From Amycolatopsis coloradensis (GTDB lineage: Bacteria; Actinomycetota; Actinomycetes; Mycobacteriales; Pseudonocardiaceae), in contig NZ_MQUQ01000037.1 of NCBI RefSeq assembly GCF_001953865.1, forward strand, positions 1-64,000: 64,000 bases of DNA, written 5' to 3'. Position numbers and translations under genes: made by a program. Below, one piece after another: positions 25,182-33,617 of the stretch. The notes beneath the pieces are model-generated. The model searched no databases. It was not told where the DNA came from and saw nothing but the letters and a program-made list of their open reading frames with translations. Positions within the stretch are counted from its first letter, which is position 1. Every line of letters starts with the position of its first letter.

Positions 25182-25853
25182 TCAGTAGGCGCGCCGGAGG
25201 TTGGCGCGGTCGATTTCCGCGGTCGCGCGGAAGAGGGCGATGGCGCCCGGCGCCGCCGCGCGCACCTTCGCGGCGGGCGGAGTGGCTGTCGGCTGGAAGG
25301 CATGGGCGACGGTGTCGGCCAGCAGGTCGGCGGCGGCTTCGGGATCCGCCGCCGGGGCGAGCAGGAAACCGTGCAGGACGGCTTGATAGGCCTTCGCCAG
25401 GTCTTCGACCTCGATGTCGGTGCGGATCAGGCCGTGCCCGGCTTGCAGTTTCAGGTAGTCCAGGAAAGCCTCGTGGTGCCGGGGGTCCTGGTTTTCGTGG
25501 AGCTTCGCCGCGAGCTTGCCCAGCACACCGGAGTCGGCGAGGTAGGGCGCGTGGAGCAGGGGCCTGCGCACGACGTTGAGGAACTGGGTGCGGGTCATCC
25601 GGTGCAGCAGGGTGAGGCCGGGATCGTCCTCGATCGCCTGTGCCAGGTTCTCGATGGACCGCGCCGCCTCGCGCAACATCACCGCGAGGAACAGCCGGTC
25701 GCGGGTTTTCCAGTGCAGGTAAAGGGTTCCCTTGCCGACGTCGGCGTGCTCGGCGACGTCCTCCACGGTCACCCGCCGGTAGCCGTGCCGCAGGAGCAGG
25801 TCCGCGGCGGCGTCGAGAATGCGTTCGGCGCGTTCCTGCCGGTCCTCGGTCAC
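25182..25853 (-). CDS. TetR family transcriptional regulator
   Basis: A 223-residue regulator with the TetR N-terminal DNA-binding domain (ERILDAAADLLLRHGYRRVT then VEDVAEHADVGKGTLYLHWK). The C-terminal ligand domain is unassigned. The GTG start at 25853 follows a good sigma-A-like promoter by only 6 bases, so the mRNA is likely leaderless. It probably forms an operon with the LLM oxidoreductase. Confidence 0.88.
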   Translation of the reverse strand: MTEDRQERAERILDAAADLLLRHGYRRVTVEDVAEHADVGKGTLYLHWKTRDRLFLAVMLREAARSIENLAQAIEDDPGLTLLHRMTRTQFLNVVRRPLLHAPYLADSGVLGKLAAKLHENQDPRHHEAFLDYLKLQAGHGLIRTDIEVEDLAKAYQAVLHGFLLAPAADPEAAADLLADTVAHAFQPTATPPAAKVRAAAPGAIALFRATAEIDRANLRRAY

Positions 25854-25859
25854 GACGCT

Positions 25860-25889
25860 AGTTTATGACTGGTTTTGAAATTTGGTCAA
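25860..25889 (-). promoter_or_regulatory. Sigma-A-like promoter of the TetR gene, leaderless
   Basis: On the minus strand TTGACC (plus 25884-25889) and TAAACT (plus 25860-25865) are 18 bases apart, and the GTG follows 6 bases after the second box. The transcript would therefore start at or next to the start codon. The AT-rich spacer stands out in this GC-rich window. Confidence 0.6.
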
Positions 25890-26635
25890 GTGATGGGTTT
25901 GACGGCCTCCACGAGTACCCGCCGGGAGTGCGCGACGAACTTCCCGTCGGTCTCGATCACCCGATGGAGTTCCGCGAGCTTGTCGCGGTACTTCGCCACC
26001 TCGAAGCTCGGCACGATCCAGATCACCTTCCGCAGGAAGTGGACGACCGCGGCGAGGTCGAAGAACTCCATCCGCAATTCGGCCGGTTCGAGCCGCTCGA
26101 CCCGGAGCCCGACGGTTTCCGCCTCGGCCCGCAGCACGTCCGGCGTCCAGCCGCCGTAGTCCTGCGGGCCGAGGAAGAACTCCTTCAGCTCCCGAACGGT
26201 CCCGGCGCCGATCTGTTGCGACAGGAAGGTTCCGCCCGGCCGCAGTACCCGCGCGATCTCTCGCCACGGGTTCTCGATCGGATGGCGGCTGCTCACCACG
26301 TCGAAGGATTCGTCGGGGAAGGGCAACGGCGCGTCGATTTCCGCCTCGGCCACCTGGCCGCCCAGCGGCGCGAGGGTTTTCCTGGCGACCTCGACGTTCG
26401 GCGGCCAGCCCTCCGTCGCGGCGAGGACCGGCGGCGGTTTCGGAATGCCCGCGAGCACCTCGCCGCCGCCGGTCTGCAGGTCCAGCCCGGCGGAAGCCGC
26501 CGCCATCCGCTTGCCGAGCAGCCGCGAGTAACCCCACGGCGGCCGTTCCTCGGTGGCCCGGCCTTCGAACCACGAGAAGTCCCAGCCTTCGACCGGGACG
26601 GCCTCTCCCTCGGCGAGCAGATCTTCGAACGTCAT
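25886..26635 (-). CDS. Class I SAM-dependent methyltransferase
   Basis: A 249-residue methyltransferase-like protein. It has LDLQTGGGEVLAGIPKPPPV in the position of motif I (a variant of the usual Asp-x-Gly-x-Gly-x-Gly), PFPDESFDVVSSRHPIENPW, and IARVLRPGGTFLSQQIG. Similar proteins are annotated as methyltransferases related to 23S rRNA RlmA; the substrate is not predictable. The ATG at 26635 fits the conserved start MTFEDLLAEGEAVPVEGWDF better than the longer frame to 26707. Confidence 0.75.
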   Translation of the reverse strand: MTFEDLLAEGEAVPVEGWDFSWFEGRATEERPPWGYSRLLGKRMAAASAGLDLQTGGGEVLAGIPKPPPVLAATEGWPPNVEVARKTLAPLGGQVAEAEIDAPLPFPDESFDVVSSRHPIENPWREIARVLRPGGTFLSQQIGAGTVRELKEFFLGPQDYGGWTPDVLRAEAETVGLRVERLEPAELRMEFFDLAAVVHFLRKVIWIVPSFEVAKYRDKLAELHRVIETDGKFVAHSRRVLVEAVKPIT

Positions 26636-26716
26636 CTTCGCAGTCTCGGTCCCTCCGCCCGCCGGGGCAACGCGTTTTCGGGACCTGTCCCCGAACGTGG
26701 CGGCCACACTGGGCGG

Positions 26717-26935
26717 ATGAACCGAGACACCGAACCGAAACCCGTGTGGACACCGGCGAGTGTGCTCGGCTGGGTGGTCGGCGCGGCCCTCATCCTGATC
26801 GTCGGCACCTTGATCGTCGGGGTCATCCTCGGGATGTTCCTCGACAACCTGGCACTCTCCTACGTGTTCGGGTTCATCCTTTCCGCGCTCTACGCCGGCG
26901 TTCTCGTCGCGCGAGCAATCAAGCTCCGTCGGTAG
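26717..26935 (+). CDS. Small membrane protein (72 aa)
   Basis: A 72-residue protein with two hydrophobic segments (residues 15-41 and 47-67) and a basic end (AIKLRR). The N-terminus is polar (MNRDTEPKPVW). No family recognised. It is divergent from the methyltransferase gene and overlaps the 3' end of the convergent aldo/keto reductase gene by 17 bases. The two-helix pattern and codon use make it a plausible gene. Confidence 0.55.
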   Translation: MNRDTEPKPVWTPASVLGWVVGAALILIVGTLIVGVILGMFLDNLALSYVFGFILSALYAGVLVARAIKLRR

Positions 26936-27953
26936 ACCGCTTCCACAGGTTGATGTCGGCCTCGGTGGCGTAGCGGTCGATCTCGGCCAGCTCTTCTTTG
27001 GTGAAGTGCAGGTTCTTCAGCGCGCCGACGTTGTCCTCCAGCTGGGCGACGCTGCTCGCGCCGATCAACACCGACGTCATCCGCGGGTCGCGCAGGCCCC
27101 ACGCGAGCGCGAGCTGCGCCAGCGTCTGGCCCCGCCGCCGCGCGATCTCGTTCAGCGCCCGGATCTTGCCGAGCGTGTTCTCGGTGATCGTGTCCGGGTT
27201 CAGTGACTTTCCTTGCGCGGCACGGGAGTTCTCCGGGATACCGTCGAGGTAGCGGCTCGTCAGCATGCCCTGCGCCAGCGGCGAGAACGCGATGCAGCCC
27301 GCGCCTTCGGTTTCGAGGGTGTCGAGCAGCTTGTCGCCTTCGAGCCAGCGGTTGAACATCGAGTACGACGGCTGGTGGATCAGCAGCGGCGTGCCCAGTT
27401 CTCGCAGGAGCCGCGCGGCCTCGGCGGTCTTCTCCGATGAGTACGACGAAATGCCGACGTACAGCGCGCGCCCGGAGCGGACGGCGGTGTCGAGCGCGCC
27501 GACGGTCTCTTCGAGCGGTGTCTCGGGGTCGAACCGGTGCGAGTAGAAGATGTCGACGTAGTCCAGGCCCATCCGGCCGAGCGACTGGTCCAAAGAGGAC
27601 AACAGGTACTTGCGTGAGCCCCACTCGCCGTACGGGCCGGGCCACATGTCGTAGCCCGCCTTGGTCGAGATGACCAGTTCGTCGCGGTACGGCTTGAAGT
27701 CCGAGGCCAGCAGCCTGCCGAAGTTCTCCTCCGCCGAGCCGTAGGGCGGGCCGTAGTTGTTGGCGAGGTCGAAATGGGTGATGCCCAGGTCGAACGCCCG
27801 TCGCGCGATGTCCCGCTGCGTGCCCAGCGGCTTGTCGTGCCCGAAGTTGTGCCACAGGCCCAGCGAGATCGCGGGCAGCTTCAAACCGCTGCGCCCGGTG
27901 CGGCGGTAAGGGATGCTCTCGTATCGGCCCTCGGCCGCGACATAGGTGCTCAC
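26919..27953 (-). CDS. Aldo/keto reductase, YghZ / L-glyceraldehyde-3-phosphate reductase type
   Basis: A 344-residue reductase of the KCNAB/YghZ branch: PYRRTGRSGLKLPAISLGLW at the start, the Asp/Tyr pair in HFDLANNYGPPYGSAEENFG, Lys in ISTKAGYDMW, His in DIFYSHRFDPETPLEE, and SVLIGASSVAQLEDNV near the end. In E. coli the homologue reduces methylglyoxal and L-glyceraldehyde 3-phosphate. It is transcribed leftwards, 10 bases after the WYL regulator gene. Confidence 0.9.
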   Translation of the reverse strand: MSTYVAAEGRYESIPYRRTGRSGLKLPAISLGLWHNFGHDKPLGTQRDIARRAFDLGITHFDLANNYGPPYGSAEENFGRLLASDFKPYRDELVISTKAGYDMWPGPYGEWGSRKYLLSSLDQSLGRMGLDYVDIFYSHRFDPETPLEETVGALDTAVRSGRALYVGISSYSSEKTAEAARLLRELGTPLLIHQPSYSMFNRWLEGDKLLDTLETEGAGCIAFSPLAQGMLTSRYLDGIPENSRAAQGKSLNPDTITENTLGKIRALNEIARRRGQTLAQLALAWGLRDPRMTSVLIGASSVAQLEDNVGALKNLHFTKEELAEIDRYATEADINLWKRSTDGA

Positions 27954-27963
27954 GGGCCCGATG

Positions 27964-28920
27964 CTAGCCGCCGGAGGCGCGGGAGAAGAGGGCGGCGACG
28001 GTGCCGAGGTGGTCTTTGAACGCTGAAGGGCTCTCGACCTCGAAGGGCGCGCCGATCGCGGCGAGGATCAGCACGGGCCAGTCGAAGGTGTCGACGTTCA
28101 TCGTCAGGCGGCAGGACTCCTCGTCGATCGCTTCGAGCGCGCCGCCGACATACCGCACCGCCGCCTCGACCTGGGCTTTCGGCGCCTCGACCCGGACGAC
28201 CAGCGTATGCGTGGTCGGCCTGGCCTTGAGGTGGGCTTCGACGAACTTGACGGCGTCGCCGCCCGGGATCTCCCGCGGCCGGTAGCGGGCGCCCGTGGTC
28301 CGCGGCTCGGTGAGCCTGTCGACGCGGAAAGTGCGCCAGTCCACCCGGTCGAGATCCCACGCCACCAGGTACCACCGGCGGCCGAGTGAGACGAGCCGAT
28401 GCGGCTCGACCAGCCGCGCGGACTCCTCACCGCCGCGGGCCGCGTAGTCGAACTTCAGTCTTTCGTCGTCTCGGCAGGCCTGCGCGATCACCGTCAGGCT
28501 GGCCGCGTTGACCCGGGGGCCGGTGACCGCCGCCGGCGTCGTGTACGCCTGGAGCGCGTCGACGCGCCTGCGCAACCGGGGCGGCATCACCTGGACGACC
28601 TTCGTCAGCGCCCGGACAGACGTCTCCTCGATGCCTTCGACCGACCCGCTCGCCGCCGTCCGCAGGCCGACCGCGATCGCGACGGCCTCCTCGTCATCCA
28701 GCAACAGCGGTGGCATGACCGTGCCCGACCGCAGCTGGTAGCCGCCCGCGACGCCGCGGCTCGCGTTGACCGGATAGCCCAGCTCGCGCAGTCGTTCGAC
28801 GTCGCGTCTCAGCGTCCGCTCGCTCACTTCGAGTTTGTCGCTCAGTTCGATTCCCGACCAGAAGCGGTGTGTCTGCAGCAGGGACAGCAGCCGCAGCATC
28901 CGCGCACTCGTATTCGCCAT
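27964..28920 (-). CDS. WYL-domain transcriptional regulator
   Basis: A 318-residue YafY-type regulator. The N-terminal DeoR-like helix-turn-helix is ELSDKLEVSERTLRRDVERL. The central WYL domain reads VEPHRLVSLGRRWYLVAWDL (here WYL is kept), and the C-terminal WCX region ends the protein. It is divergent from an MFS exporter (62-base gap) and just upstream of an aldo/keto reductase, either of which may be its target. Confidence 0.88.
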   Translation of the reverse strand: MANTSARMLRLLSLLQTHRFWSGIELSDKLEVSERTLRRDVERLRELGYPVNASRGVAGGYQLRSGTVMPPLLLDDEEAVAIAVGLRTAASGSVEGIEETSVRALTKVVQVMPPRLRRRVDALQAYTTPAAVTGPRVNAASLTVIAQACRDDERLKFDYAARGGEESARLVEPHRLVSLGRRWYLVAWDLDRVDWRTFRVDRLTEPRTTGARYRPREIPGGDAVKFVEAHLKARPTTHTLVVRVEAPKAQVEAAVRYVGGALEAIDEESCRLTMNVDTFDWPVLILAAIGAPFEVESPSAFKDHLGTVAALFSRASGG

Positions 28921-28982
28921 GAATCCAGATTCGCCCCGATTCCGGTCAGAAAGTGGCCGGAATTGACTTTAGCGTGGGTTCC

Positions 28983-30422
28983 ATGACGATGACACTGGAT
29001 ACTCCGAGCGGTCTGACCACGGAAAACGTGGAGAAGCCGTACCGCTGGCGCTGGCCCGCGCTGTCCGTGATCCTGACCGGTTCGGTGATGGAACTGCTCG
29101 ACATGACGGTCACGAGCATCGCCGGTCCGGTCATGCGGGCCTCGCTCGGCGGCGGCACGGCGATGATCCAGTGGCTCGGCGTCGCGTACACCCTCGCGAT
29201 GGTGTCCGGCCTGCTCACCGGCGGGCGGCTCGGCGACATCTTCGGCCGCAAGCGCATGTTCCTGATCGGCGCGATCGGCTTCGTCGTCGGCTCGCTGTTC
29301 TGCGCGATCGCGGTGAGCCCCGAGATGATCATCACCGCACGGGTGGTGCAGGGCCTGTTCGGCGCCGCGATGGTCCCGCAGGGCCTCGGGATGATGAAGG
29401 AGATGTTCTCCGGCAAGGAACTCCAGTCCGCGTTCGGCATGTTCGGCCCGGTCATGGGCCTCGCCGCGGTCGGTGGGCCGATCCTGGCGGGCTGGCTCGT
29501 CGACGCCGACCTCTTCGGCACCGGCTGGCGGATGATCTTCCTGATCAACCTCCCGATCGGTGCGCTGGCCGTGCTGGCCGCGGTGAAGTTCCTGCCTGCC
29601 AACCGGCCCGGCGCCTCGCTCAAACTCGACATCCCCGGCGCGCTGCTCGCCACGACCGGTGCGCTGCTGATCGTCTTCCCGCTGGTGCAGGGCCGCGAGT
29701 ACGGCTGGCCGCTGTGGACGTTCGCGATGATGGCGGCCGCTGTCGTGGTGTTCGGCGTCTTCGCTTGGTACGAGAAGCGCAAGAGCCTCCGCGGCGGCGC
29801 CCCGCTGGTGGAGCCCAGCCTGTTCCGCAAGCGCAGCTTCCTCGCCGGGATGGCGACCGGGACGATCTACTTCGCGGCGTTCTCCGGCTTCGGCCTCGTG
29901 TTCACGCTGTACCTGCAGCTCGGGCTCGGCTTCTCGCCGCTCAAGGCCGGTCTGACCGGGGTGCCGATGTCGCTCGGGATGATCGTCGGGATGGGCCTGG
30001 TGCAGGTGGTGCGCAAGCACGGCCGCAAGGTGCTGCACACCGGCGCGCTGATCATGGCCGCGGGCGTGGTCGCCTTGCTGCTGCTCCTCGGCCCGGAGAC
30101 CGGCCCGTGGCTGATCGCGCCCGCGCTGCTGGTGGTCGGGATCGGATCGGGCCTGATCATGGGGCCGTACTTCGAGATCGCGCTGTCCGGAGTGGAACCG
30201 TCGGAGGCCGGATCGGCTTCGGGCGCGCTGACCTCGCTTCAGCAGGTCGGCGGCGCGCTGGGGATGGCGTTGCTGGGCACGGTGTTCTTCGACGCGGGCA
30301 CCACCGATCCGACCGACGCCGCCCAGCGGACGTTCTGGGTGGTCGCGGTGATGGTGCTGCTCACCTTCGCGGTCGGGTTCCTGCTGCCCCAGCGGATCCG
30401 CGACGTAGAGTCGGCCGGGTAG
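28983..30422 (+). CDS. MFS drug exporter, DHA2 (14-TM) family
   Basis: A 479-residue major facilitator with 14 predicted membrane segments. Antiporter motif C-like sequence is in VMGLAAVGGPILAGWLVD, motif A is GRLGDIFGRKRMFLIG, and VMELLDMTVTSIAGP in helix 1 matches the DHA2 family. It should use the proton gradient to expel a small toxic molecule. The start at 28983 (MTMTLDTP) is chosen over an upstream ATG at 28953 that lacks a ribosome site. It is divergent from the WYL regulator. Confidence 0.88.
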   Translation: MTMTLDTPSGLTTENVEKPYRWRWPALSVILTGSVMELLDMTVTSIAGPVMRASLGGGTAMIQWLGVAYTLAMVSGLLTGGRLGDIFGRKRMFLIGAIGFVVGSLFCAIAVSPEMIITARVVQGLFGAAMVPQGLGMMKEMFSGKELQSAFGMFGPVMGLAAVGGPILAGWLVDADLFGTGWRMIFLINLPIGALAVLAAVKFLPANRPGASLKLDIPGALLATTGALLIVFPLVQGREYGWPLWTFAMMAAAVVVFGVFAWYEKRKSLRGGAPLVEPSLFRKRSFLAGMATGTIYFAAFSGFGLVFTLYLQLGLGFSPLKAGLTGVPMSLGMIVGMGLVQVVRKHGRKVLHTGALIMAAGVVALLLLLGPETGPWLIAPALLVVGIGSGLIMGPYFEIALSGVEPSEAGSASGALTSLQQVGGALGMALLGTVFFDAGTTDPTDAAQRTFWVVAVMVLLTFAVGFLLPQRIRDVESAG

Positions 30423-30444
30423 GCGATCGAAGCTGGGAGGCCGC

Positions 30445-31326
30445 GTGGCTGGGACCGAGTACTTCACCTCCGTCGAAGACGTGACGGCGAAACTCGCCGA
30501 CACCGGCTACCTGGCCTCCGCGGCCGTCGCCACAACGGTGTTCCTCGCGGACGCCCTCGGCAAGCCGTTGCTGATCGAGGGCCCCGCCGGGGTCGGCAAG
30601 ACCGAGCTGGCGAAGGCTGTCGCGGAGGCCAGCGGGTCCCGGCTCGTGCGGCTTCAGTGCTACGAAGGCGTCGATGAGTCTCGCGCGCTGTACGAGTGGA
30701 ACCACGCGAAGCAGCTTCTGCGGATCACCGCCGGAAAAGACGAGACATGGGACGAAGCCCGCAACGACATCTTCGGCGAAGATTTCCTGCTCGCCCGGCC
30801 ACTGCTGACGGCCATCAAAGGCGACGAGCCGACCGTGCTGCTCATCGATGAGACCGACAAGGCCGACGTCGAGATCGAGGGTCTGCTGCTGGAGGTGCTC
30901 GGCGACTTCCAGATCACCGTCCCGGAACTCGGCACGATCACCGCCGGGCGCACACCGTTCGTGGTGCTGACCTCGAACGCGACGCGGGAGCTGTCCGAAG
31001 CGCTACGGCGGCGGTGTCTGTTCCTGCACATCGATTTCCCCGACGCCGCACTGGAACAGCGCATCGTGCGGCTCAAGGTGCCGGGCGTGGACGACGCGCT
31101 GGCCGCGTCCGTGATCAAGGTGATCACCGCGCTGCGGGCGATGGAACTGCGAAAGGCGCCGTCGGTCGCCGAAACCATCGACTGGGCCCGCACCCTGCTG
31201 GCACTCGGTGCCGACAGCCTCGGCGAGGACGTCGTCCGCGCGAGCCTCGGCGTCATCCTCAAACACCAGGACGACATCGTGAAGGCGGACGCGCGACTGG
31301 AACTCGGCAAGGTCCTCGACTCGTGA
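30445..31326 (+). CDS. MoxR-type AAA+ ATPase
   Basis: A 293-residue AAA+ ATPase. Walker A is GPAGVGKTELA, Walker B is VLLIDETDKAD, and sensor 1 is VVLTSNATREL. MoxR ATPases act as chaperones that mature or activate partner complexes together with a VWA protein. The VWA gene follows with a 4-base GTGA overlap, so the two are translated together. Related pairs accompany CO dehydrogenase-type molybdenum enzymes (CoxD/CoxE), and a molybdenum hydroxylase lies 9 kb upstream, but no direct link is shown. Confidence 0.88.
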   Translation: MAGTEYFTSVEDVTAKLADTGYLASAAVATTVFLADALGKPLLIEGPAGVGKTELAKAVAEASGSRLVRLQCYEGVDESRALYEWNHAKQLLRITAGKDETWDEARNDIFGEDFLLARPLLTAIKGDEPTVLLIDETDKADVEIEGLLLEVLGDFQITVPELGTITAGRTPFVVLTSNATRELSEALRRRCLFLHIDFPDAALEQRIVRLKVPGVDDALAASVIKVITALRAMELRKAPSVAETIDWARTLLALGADSLGEDVVRASLGVILKHQDDIVKADARLELGKVLDS

Positions 31327-32672
31327 GCGGCGTGCCGGGCAGGCTCGTCGAGTTCGTGGAAGCGTTGCGGGAACACGGGATTCCGTGTGGTCCCAGTGAG
31401 ACGGTCGACGCCGCCGCGGCCTTGGAAGTGCTCGGGCTCGCCTCACGTGCACAGATGCGGGAGGGGCTCGCAGCCGCTCTGGTCCGGCGCGGCGGCCAGC
31501 GCGCGGTGTTCGACGCGACGTTCGACATTTACTTCCCGCTCGGGATCGGCGCGCCGTCTCAGGACCCGGTCGAAGATCTGGCGGCACTGCGCGATCGGCT
31601 CGCCTCGGCGCTCGCGGCCAACGACCAGACGGACCTGACGCAACTCGCCGGTCTCGCCGTCGACATGCTGGGGGAGTACGGCGGCACCGCGGGCGCCGGT
31701 GGCTGGTCGGCCCACCAGACGCTGGAACGGCTGCAACCGCAGACGCTCGTGGTGCGGGTGCTCGAAGCGATCCGCGCGGGAGCTTTGAACGACTTCACTG
31801 ACAGACTGGAGCGCGACGACGTCCGCCGCCGGGTCGAAGGATTCCGCGGGCTGGTGCGGACCGAAGCCCGCCGCCGGGTGGCGGAAGTCCGTGGCAGGGA
31901 ACGGGTTTCGCGGCACGCCGTGCCACCGGCCGCCGATCGCGTCGACTTCCTGCTCGCCAGTCGTGCACAACTCGCCGAACTCCGCCGGGTGGTGCAGCCG
32001 TTGTCGCGCAAACTCGCCACCCGGCTGGCCGCCCGCCGCCGACGGCACGCGCGCGGGCAGATCGACCTGCGCCGGACGTCGCGACGTTCGCTGTCCACCG
32101 GCGGTGTCCCGATGCGGCCCTCGTACCGGCGGCACCGGCCGGGGCGGCCGGAAATCGTCCTGCTGTGCGACATGTCGGGCTCGGTGGCCGGATTCGCGAA
32201 CTTCACCATGCTGCTCGTGCAGGCCTTGCGCGACCAGTTCAGCAAGGTGCGGGTGTTCGCCTTCATCGACGCCTGCGACGAGATCACCCACCTCGTCGAC
32301 ACGGGCGCGGCCGACCCCGAAGACCTCGGCGCGCGCATCCTCGCCGACGCCGAACTCACCCGGTGGGACGGCCACAGCGATTACGGCAACGCGCTCGGCG
32401 AATTCGCCGAGCGTTACGCGGACGCCGTGGGGCCCAGGACGTCCATGCTGATCCTCGGCGACGCCAGGACGAACGGCGGCGATCCGAATCTGGCCGCGGT
32501 GCGCGGAATCGCCGCCAAGGCGAGGCATACGTACTGGCTCAATCCCGAGCGGACCGCGCTGTGGTCCACCGGCGACTCCGAGGCGCACGCCTACGCGGAG
32601 GTCGTCGAGATGTACGAATGCCGGAACGTGCACCAGCTGACCAAGCTCGTCACCCGCCTTTTGCCCGCTTAG
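31323..32672 (+). CDS. CoxE-like VWA domain protein
   Basis: A 449-residue protein of the CoxE/YeaD type. The metal-ion-dependent adhesion site is VLLCDMSGSVAGF (DxSxS), with TRWDGHSDYGNALGEF and MLILGDARTNGG completing the VWA fold. The first 250 residues are helical and very arginine-rich. It works with the MoxR ATPase to which it is translationally coupled. The GTG at 31323 is set by that overlap. Confidence 0.87.
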   Translation: MSGVPGRLVEFVEALREHGIPCGPSETVDAAAALEVLGLASRAQMREGLAAALVRRGGQRAVFDATFDIYFPLGIGAPSQDPVEDLAALRDRLASALAANDQTDLTQLAGLAVDMLGEYGGTAGAGGWSAHQTLERLQPQTLVVRVLEAIRAGALNDFTDRLERDDVRRRVEGFRGLVRTEARRRVAEVRGRERVSRHAVPPAADRVDFLLASRAQLAELRRVVQPLSRKLATRLAARRRRHARGQIDLRRTSRRSLSTGGVPMRPSYRRHRPGRPEIVLLCDMSGSVAGFANFTMLLVQALRDQFSKVRVFAFIDACDEITHLVDTGAADPEDLGARILADAELTRWDGHSDYGNALGEFAERYADAVGPRTSMLILGDARTNGGDPNLAAVRGIAAKARHTYWLNPERTALWSTGDSEAHAYAEVVEMYECRNVHQLTKLVTRLLPA

Positions 32673-33547
32673 GGCTTCAGCGCCGCCTTGCCGTAAGCGT
32701 CGGCGTTGCTGAACACTTCCTGCCCGTACGCGGCGGAGTTGTTGTAGGTCAGCACCGCGGCCCACCAGCCGGCGGGCTTGCCGAGGTCGCCGCCCCGCGC
32801 GCACAGGTACCGCGCCGTCGTCATCGCGGCGTCGTCGATGTTCTGCGGGTCCGGTGCGGCGCCGTCACCGCTCGCTCGGACGCCGTACCGCTTCCAGGTG
32901 GCGGGCAGGAACTGCATCGGCCCGACCGCGCGATCCCACTTCGCGTCGCCGTCGAGAGCGCCCTTGTCGGTGTCGACGACCGCCAGCACACCGGGCGAGC
33001 CGTCGAGGGGGATGCCGATGATCGGCGGCGTCACGACGCCGTCCTCACCGGCACGGGAACCGTCGTGCCGGGCGTGCTGGGACTCGGTCCGCCCGATCCC
33101 GGCGATGGTCGCCCAGGTGATGCCGCAGCGTGCGGGCGCTTTTTCGGCCGCGTTCACGTACGCCCGAAGCGGGCGTAAGGGGATGTCCGTGTTCTCCGAC
33201 ACCTTCGCGATCCAGGCGCCCTTCGCGGGCTCCGCCGGCAGCGGTCCGGCGTCGCCGGGGATCGCCGACCGCGGGGCGGGCTTGAGCGCGGGGACCACGA
33301 ACTCCGGCTTCACCGGTACCGGCTCTCGGTCGTTGAGGCTGACCACGACCCAGACGGCGCCGGCCACCAAGGCGCCCACGACCAGGAGCGCCAGCATCAC
33401 GCAGCCGCGCGGGCCGCGCCTCTTAGGCGGGGGCTGCCACTGGTCCATGAGATCCAGGGTCGAAGGGGACGAAGCGGTCACCGGTTCCACGGTACGTGAC
33501 GGATGTGGAGATCTTGTGGAGCCCGCCTCCCGGGTGAGCCGGGCCAT
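32669..33547 (-). CDS. Membrane-anchored lytic transglycosylase-like protein
   Basis: Up to 292 residues: a Pro/Arg-rich cytoplasmic start, one membrane segment (VMLALLVVGALVAGAVWVVV), a Pro-rich linker and a transglycosylase SLT-type domain. GIGRTESQHARHDG has the expected catalytic Glu, and DRAVGPMQFLPATWKRYG is the next family block. It should cleave peptidoglycan glycan strands on the outer side of the membrane. The start is uncertain: an internal ATG at 33448 (MDQWQPPPKR) is also possible. Its stop overlaps the convergent VWA gene by 4 bases. Confidence 0.82.
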   Translation of the reverse strand: MARLTREAGSTRSPHPSRTVEPVTASSPSTLDLMDQWQPPPKRRGPRGCVMLALLVVGALVAGAVWVVVSLNDREPVPVKPEFVVPALKPAPRSAIPGDAGPLPAEPAKGAWIAKVSENTDIPLRPLRAYVNAAEKAPARCGITWATIAGIGRTESQHARHDGSRAGEDGVVTPPIIGIPLDGSPGVLAVVDTDKGALDGDAKWDRAVGPMQFLPATWKRYGVRASGDGAAPDPQNIDDAAMTTARYLCARGGDLGKPAGWWAAVLTYNNSAAYGQEVFSNADAYGKAALKP

Positions 33548-33553
33548 CCATCC

Positions 33554-33617
33554 CGCGTTTCGTCCTCTAGTTGCGGTACTTGCACGTGCAAGTACCGCAA
33601 CTAGAGGACGAAACGCG
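33554..33617. repeat. Palindromic repeat, copy C: perfect 64-bp palindrome
   Basis: From cgcgtttcgtcctctagttg to its complement at the other end, all 32 base pairs match and there is no loop. It lies exactly between the stop codon of the adenosine deaminase-like gene (which ends at 33618) and the longest possible start of the transglycosylase gene (33547), both on the minus strand. It is the most complete of the three copies. Confidence 0.9.

Noticed and set aside
28842..30503. A 553-codon minus-strand frame rich in His, Gln and Asp over the MFS exporter
   Set aside because: The composition is typical of the antisense of a GC-rich membrane protein gene.
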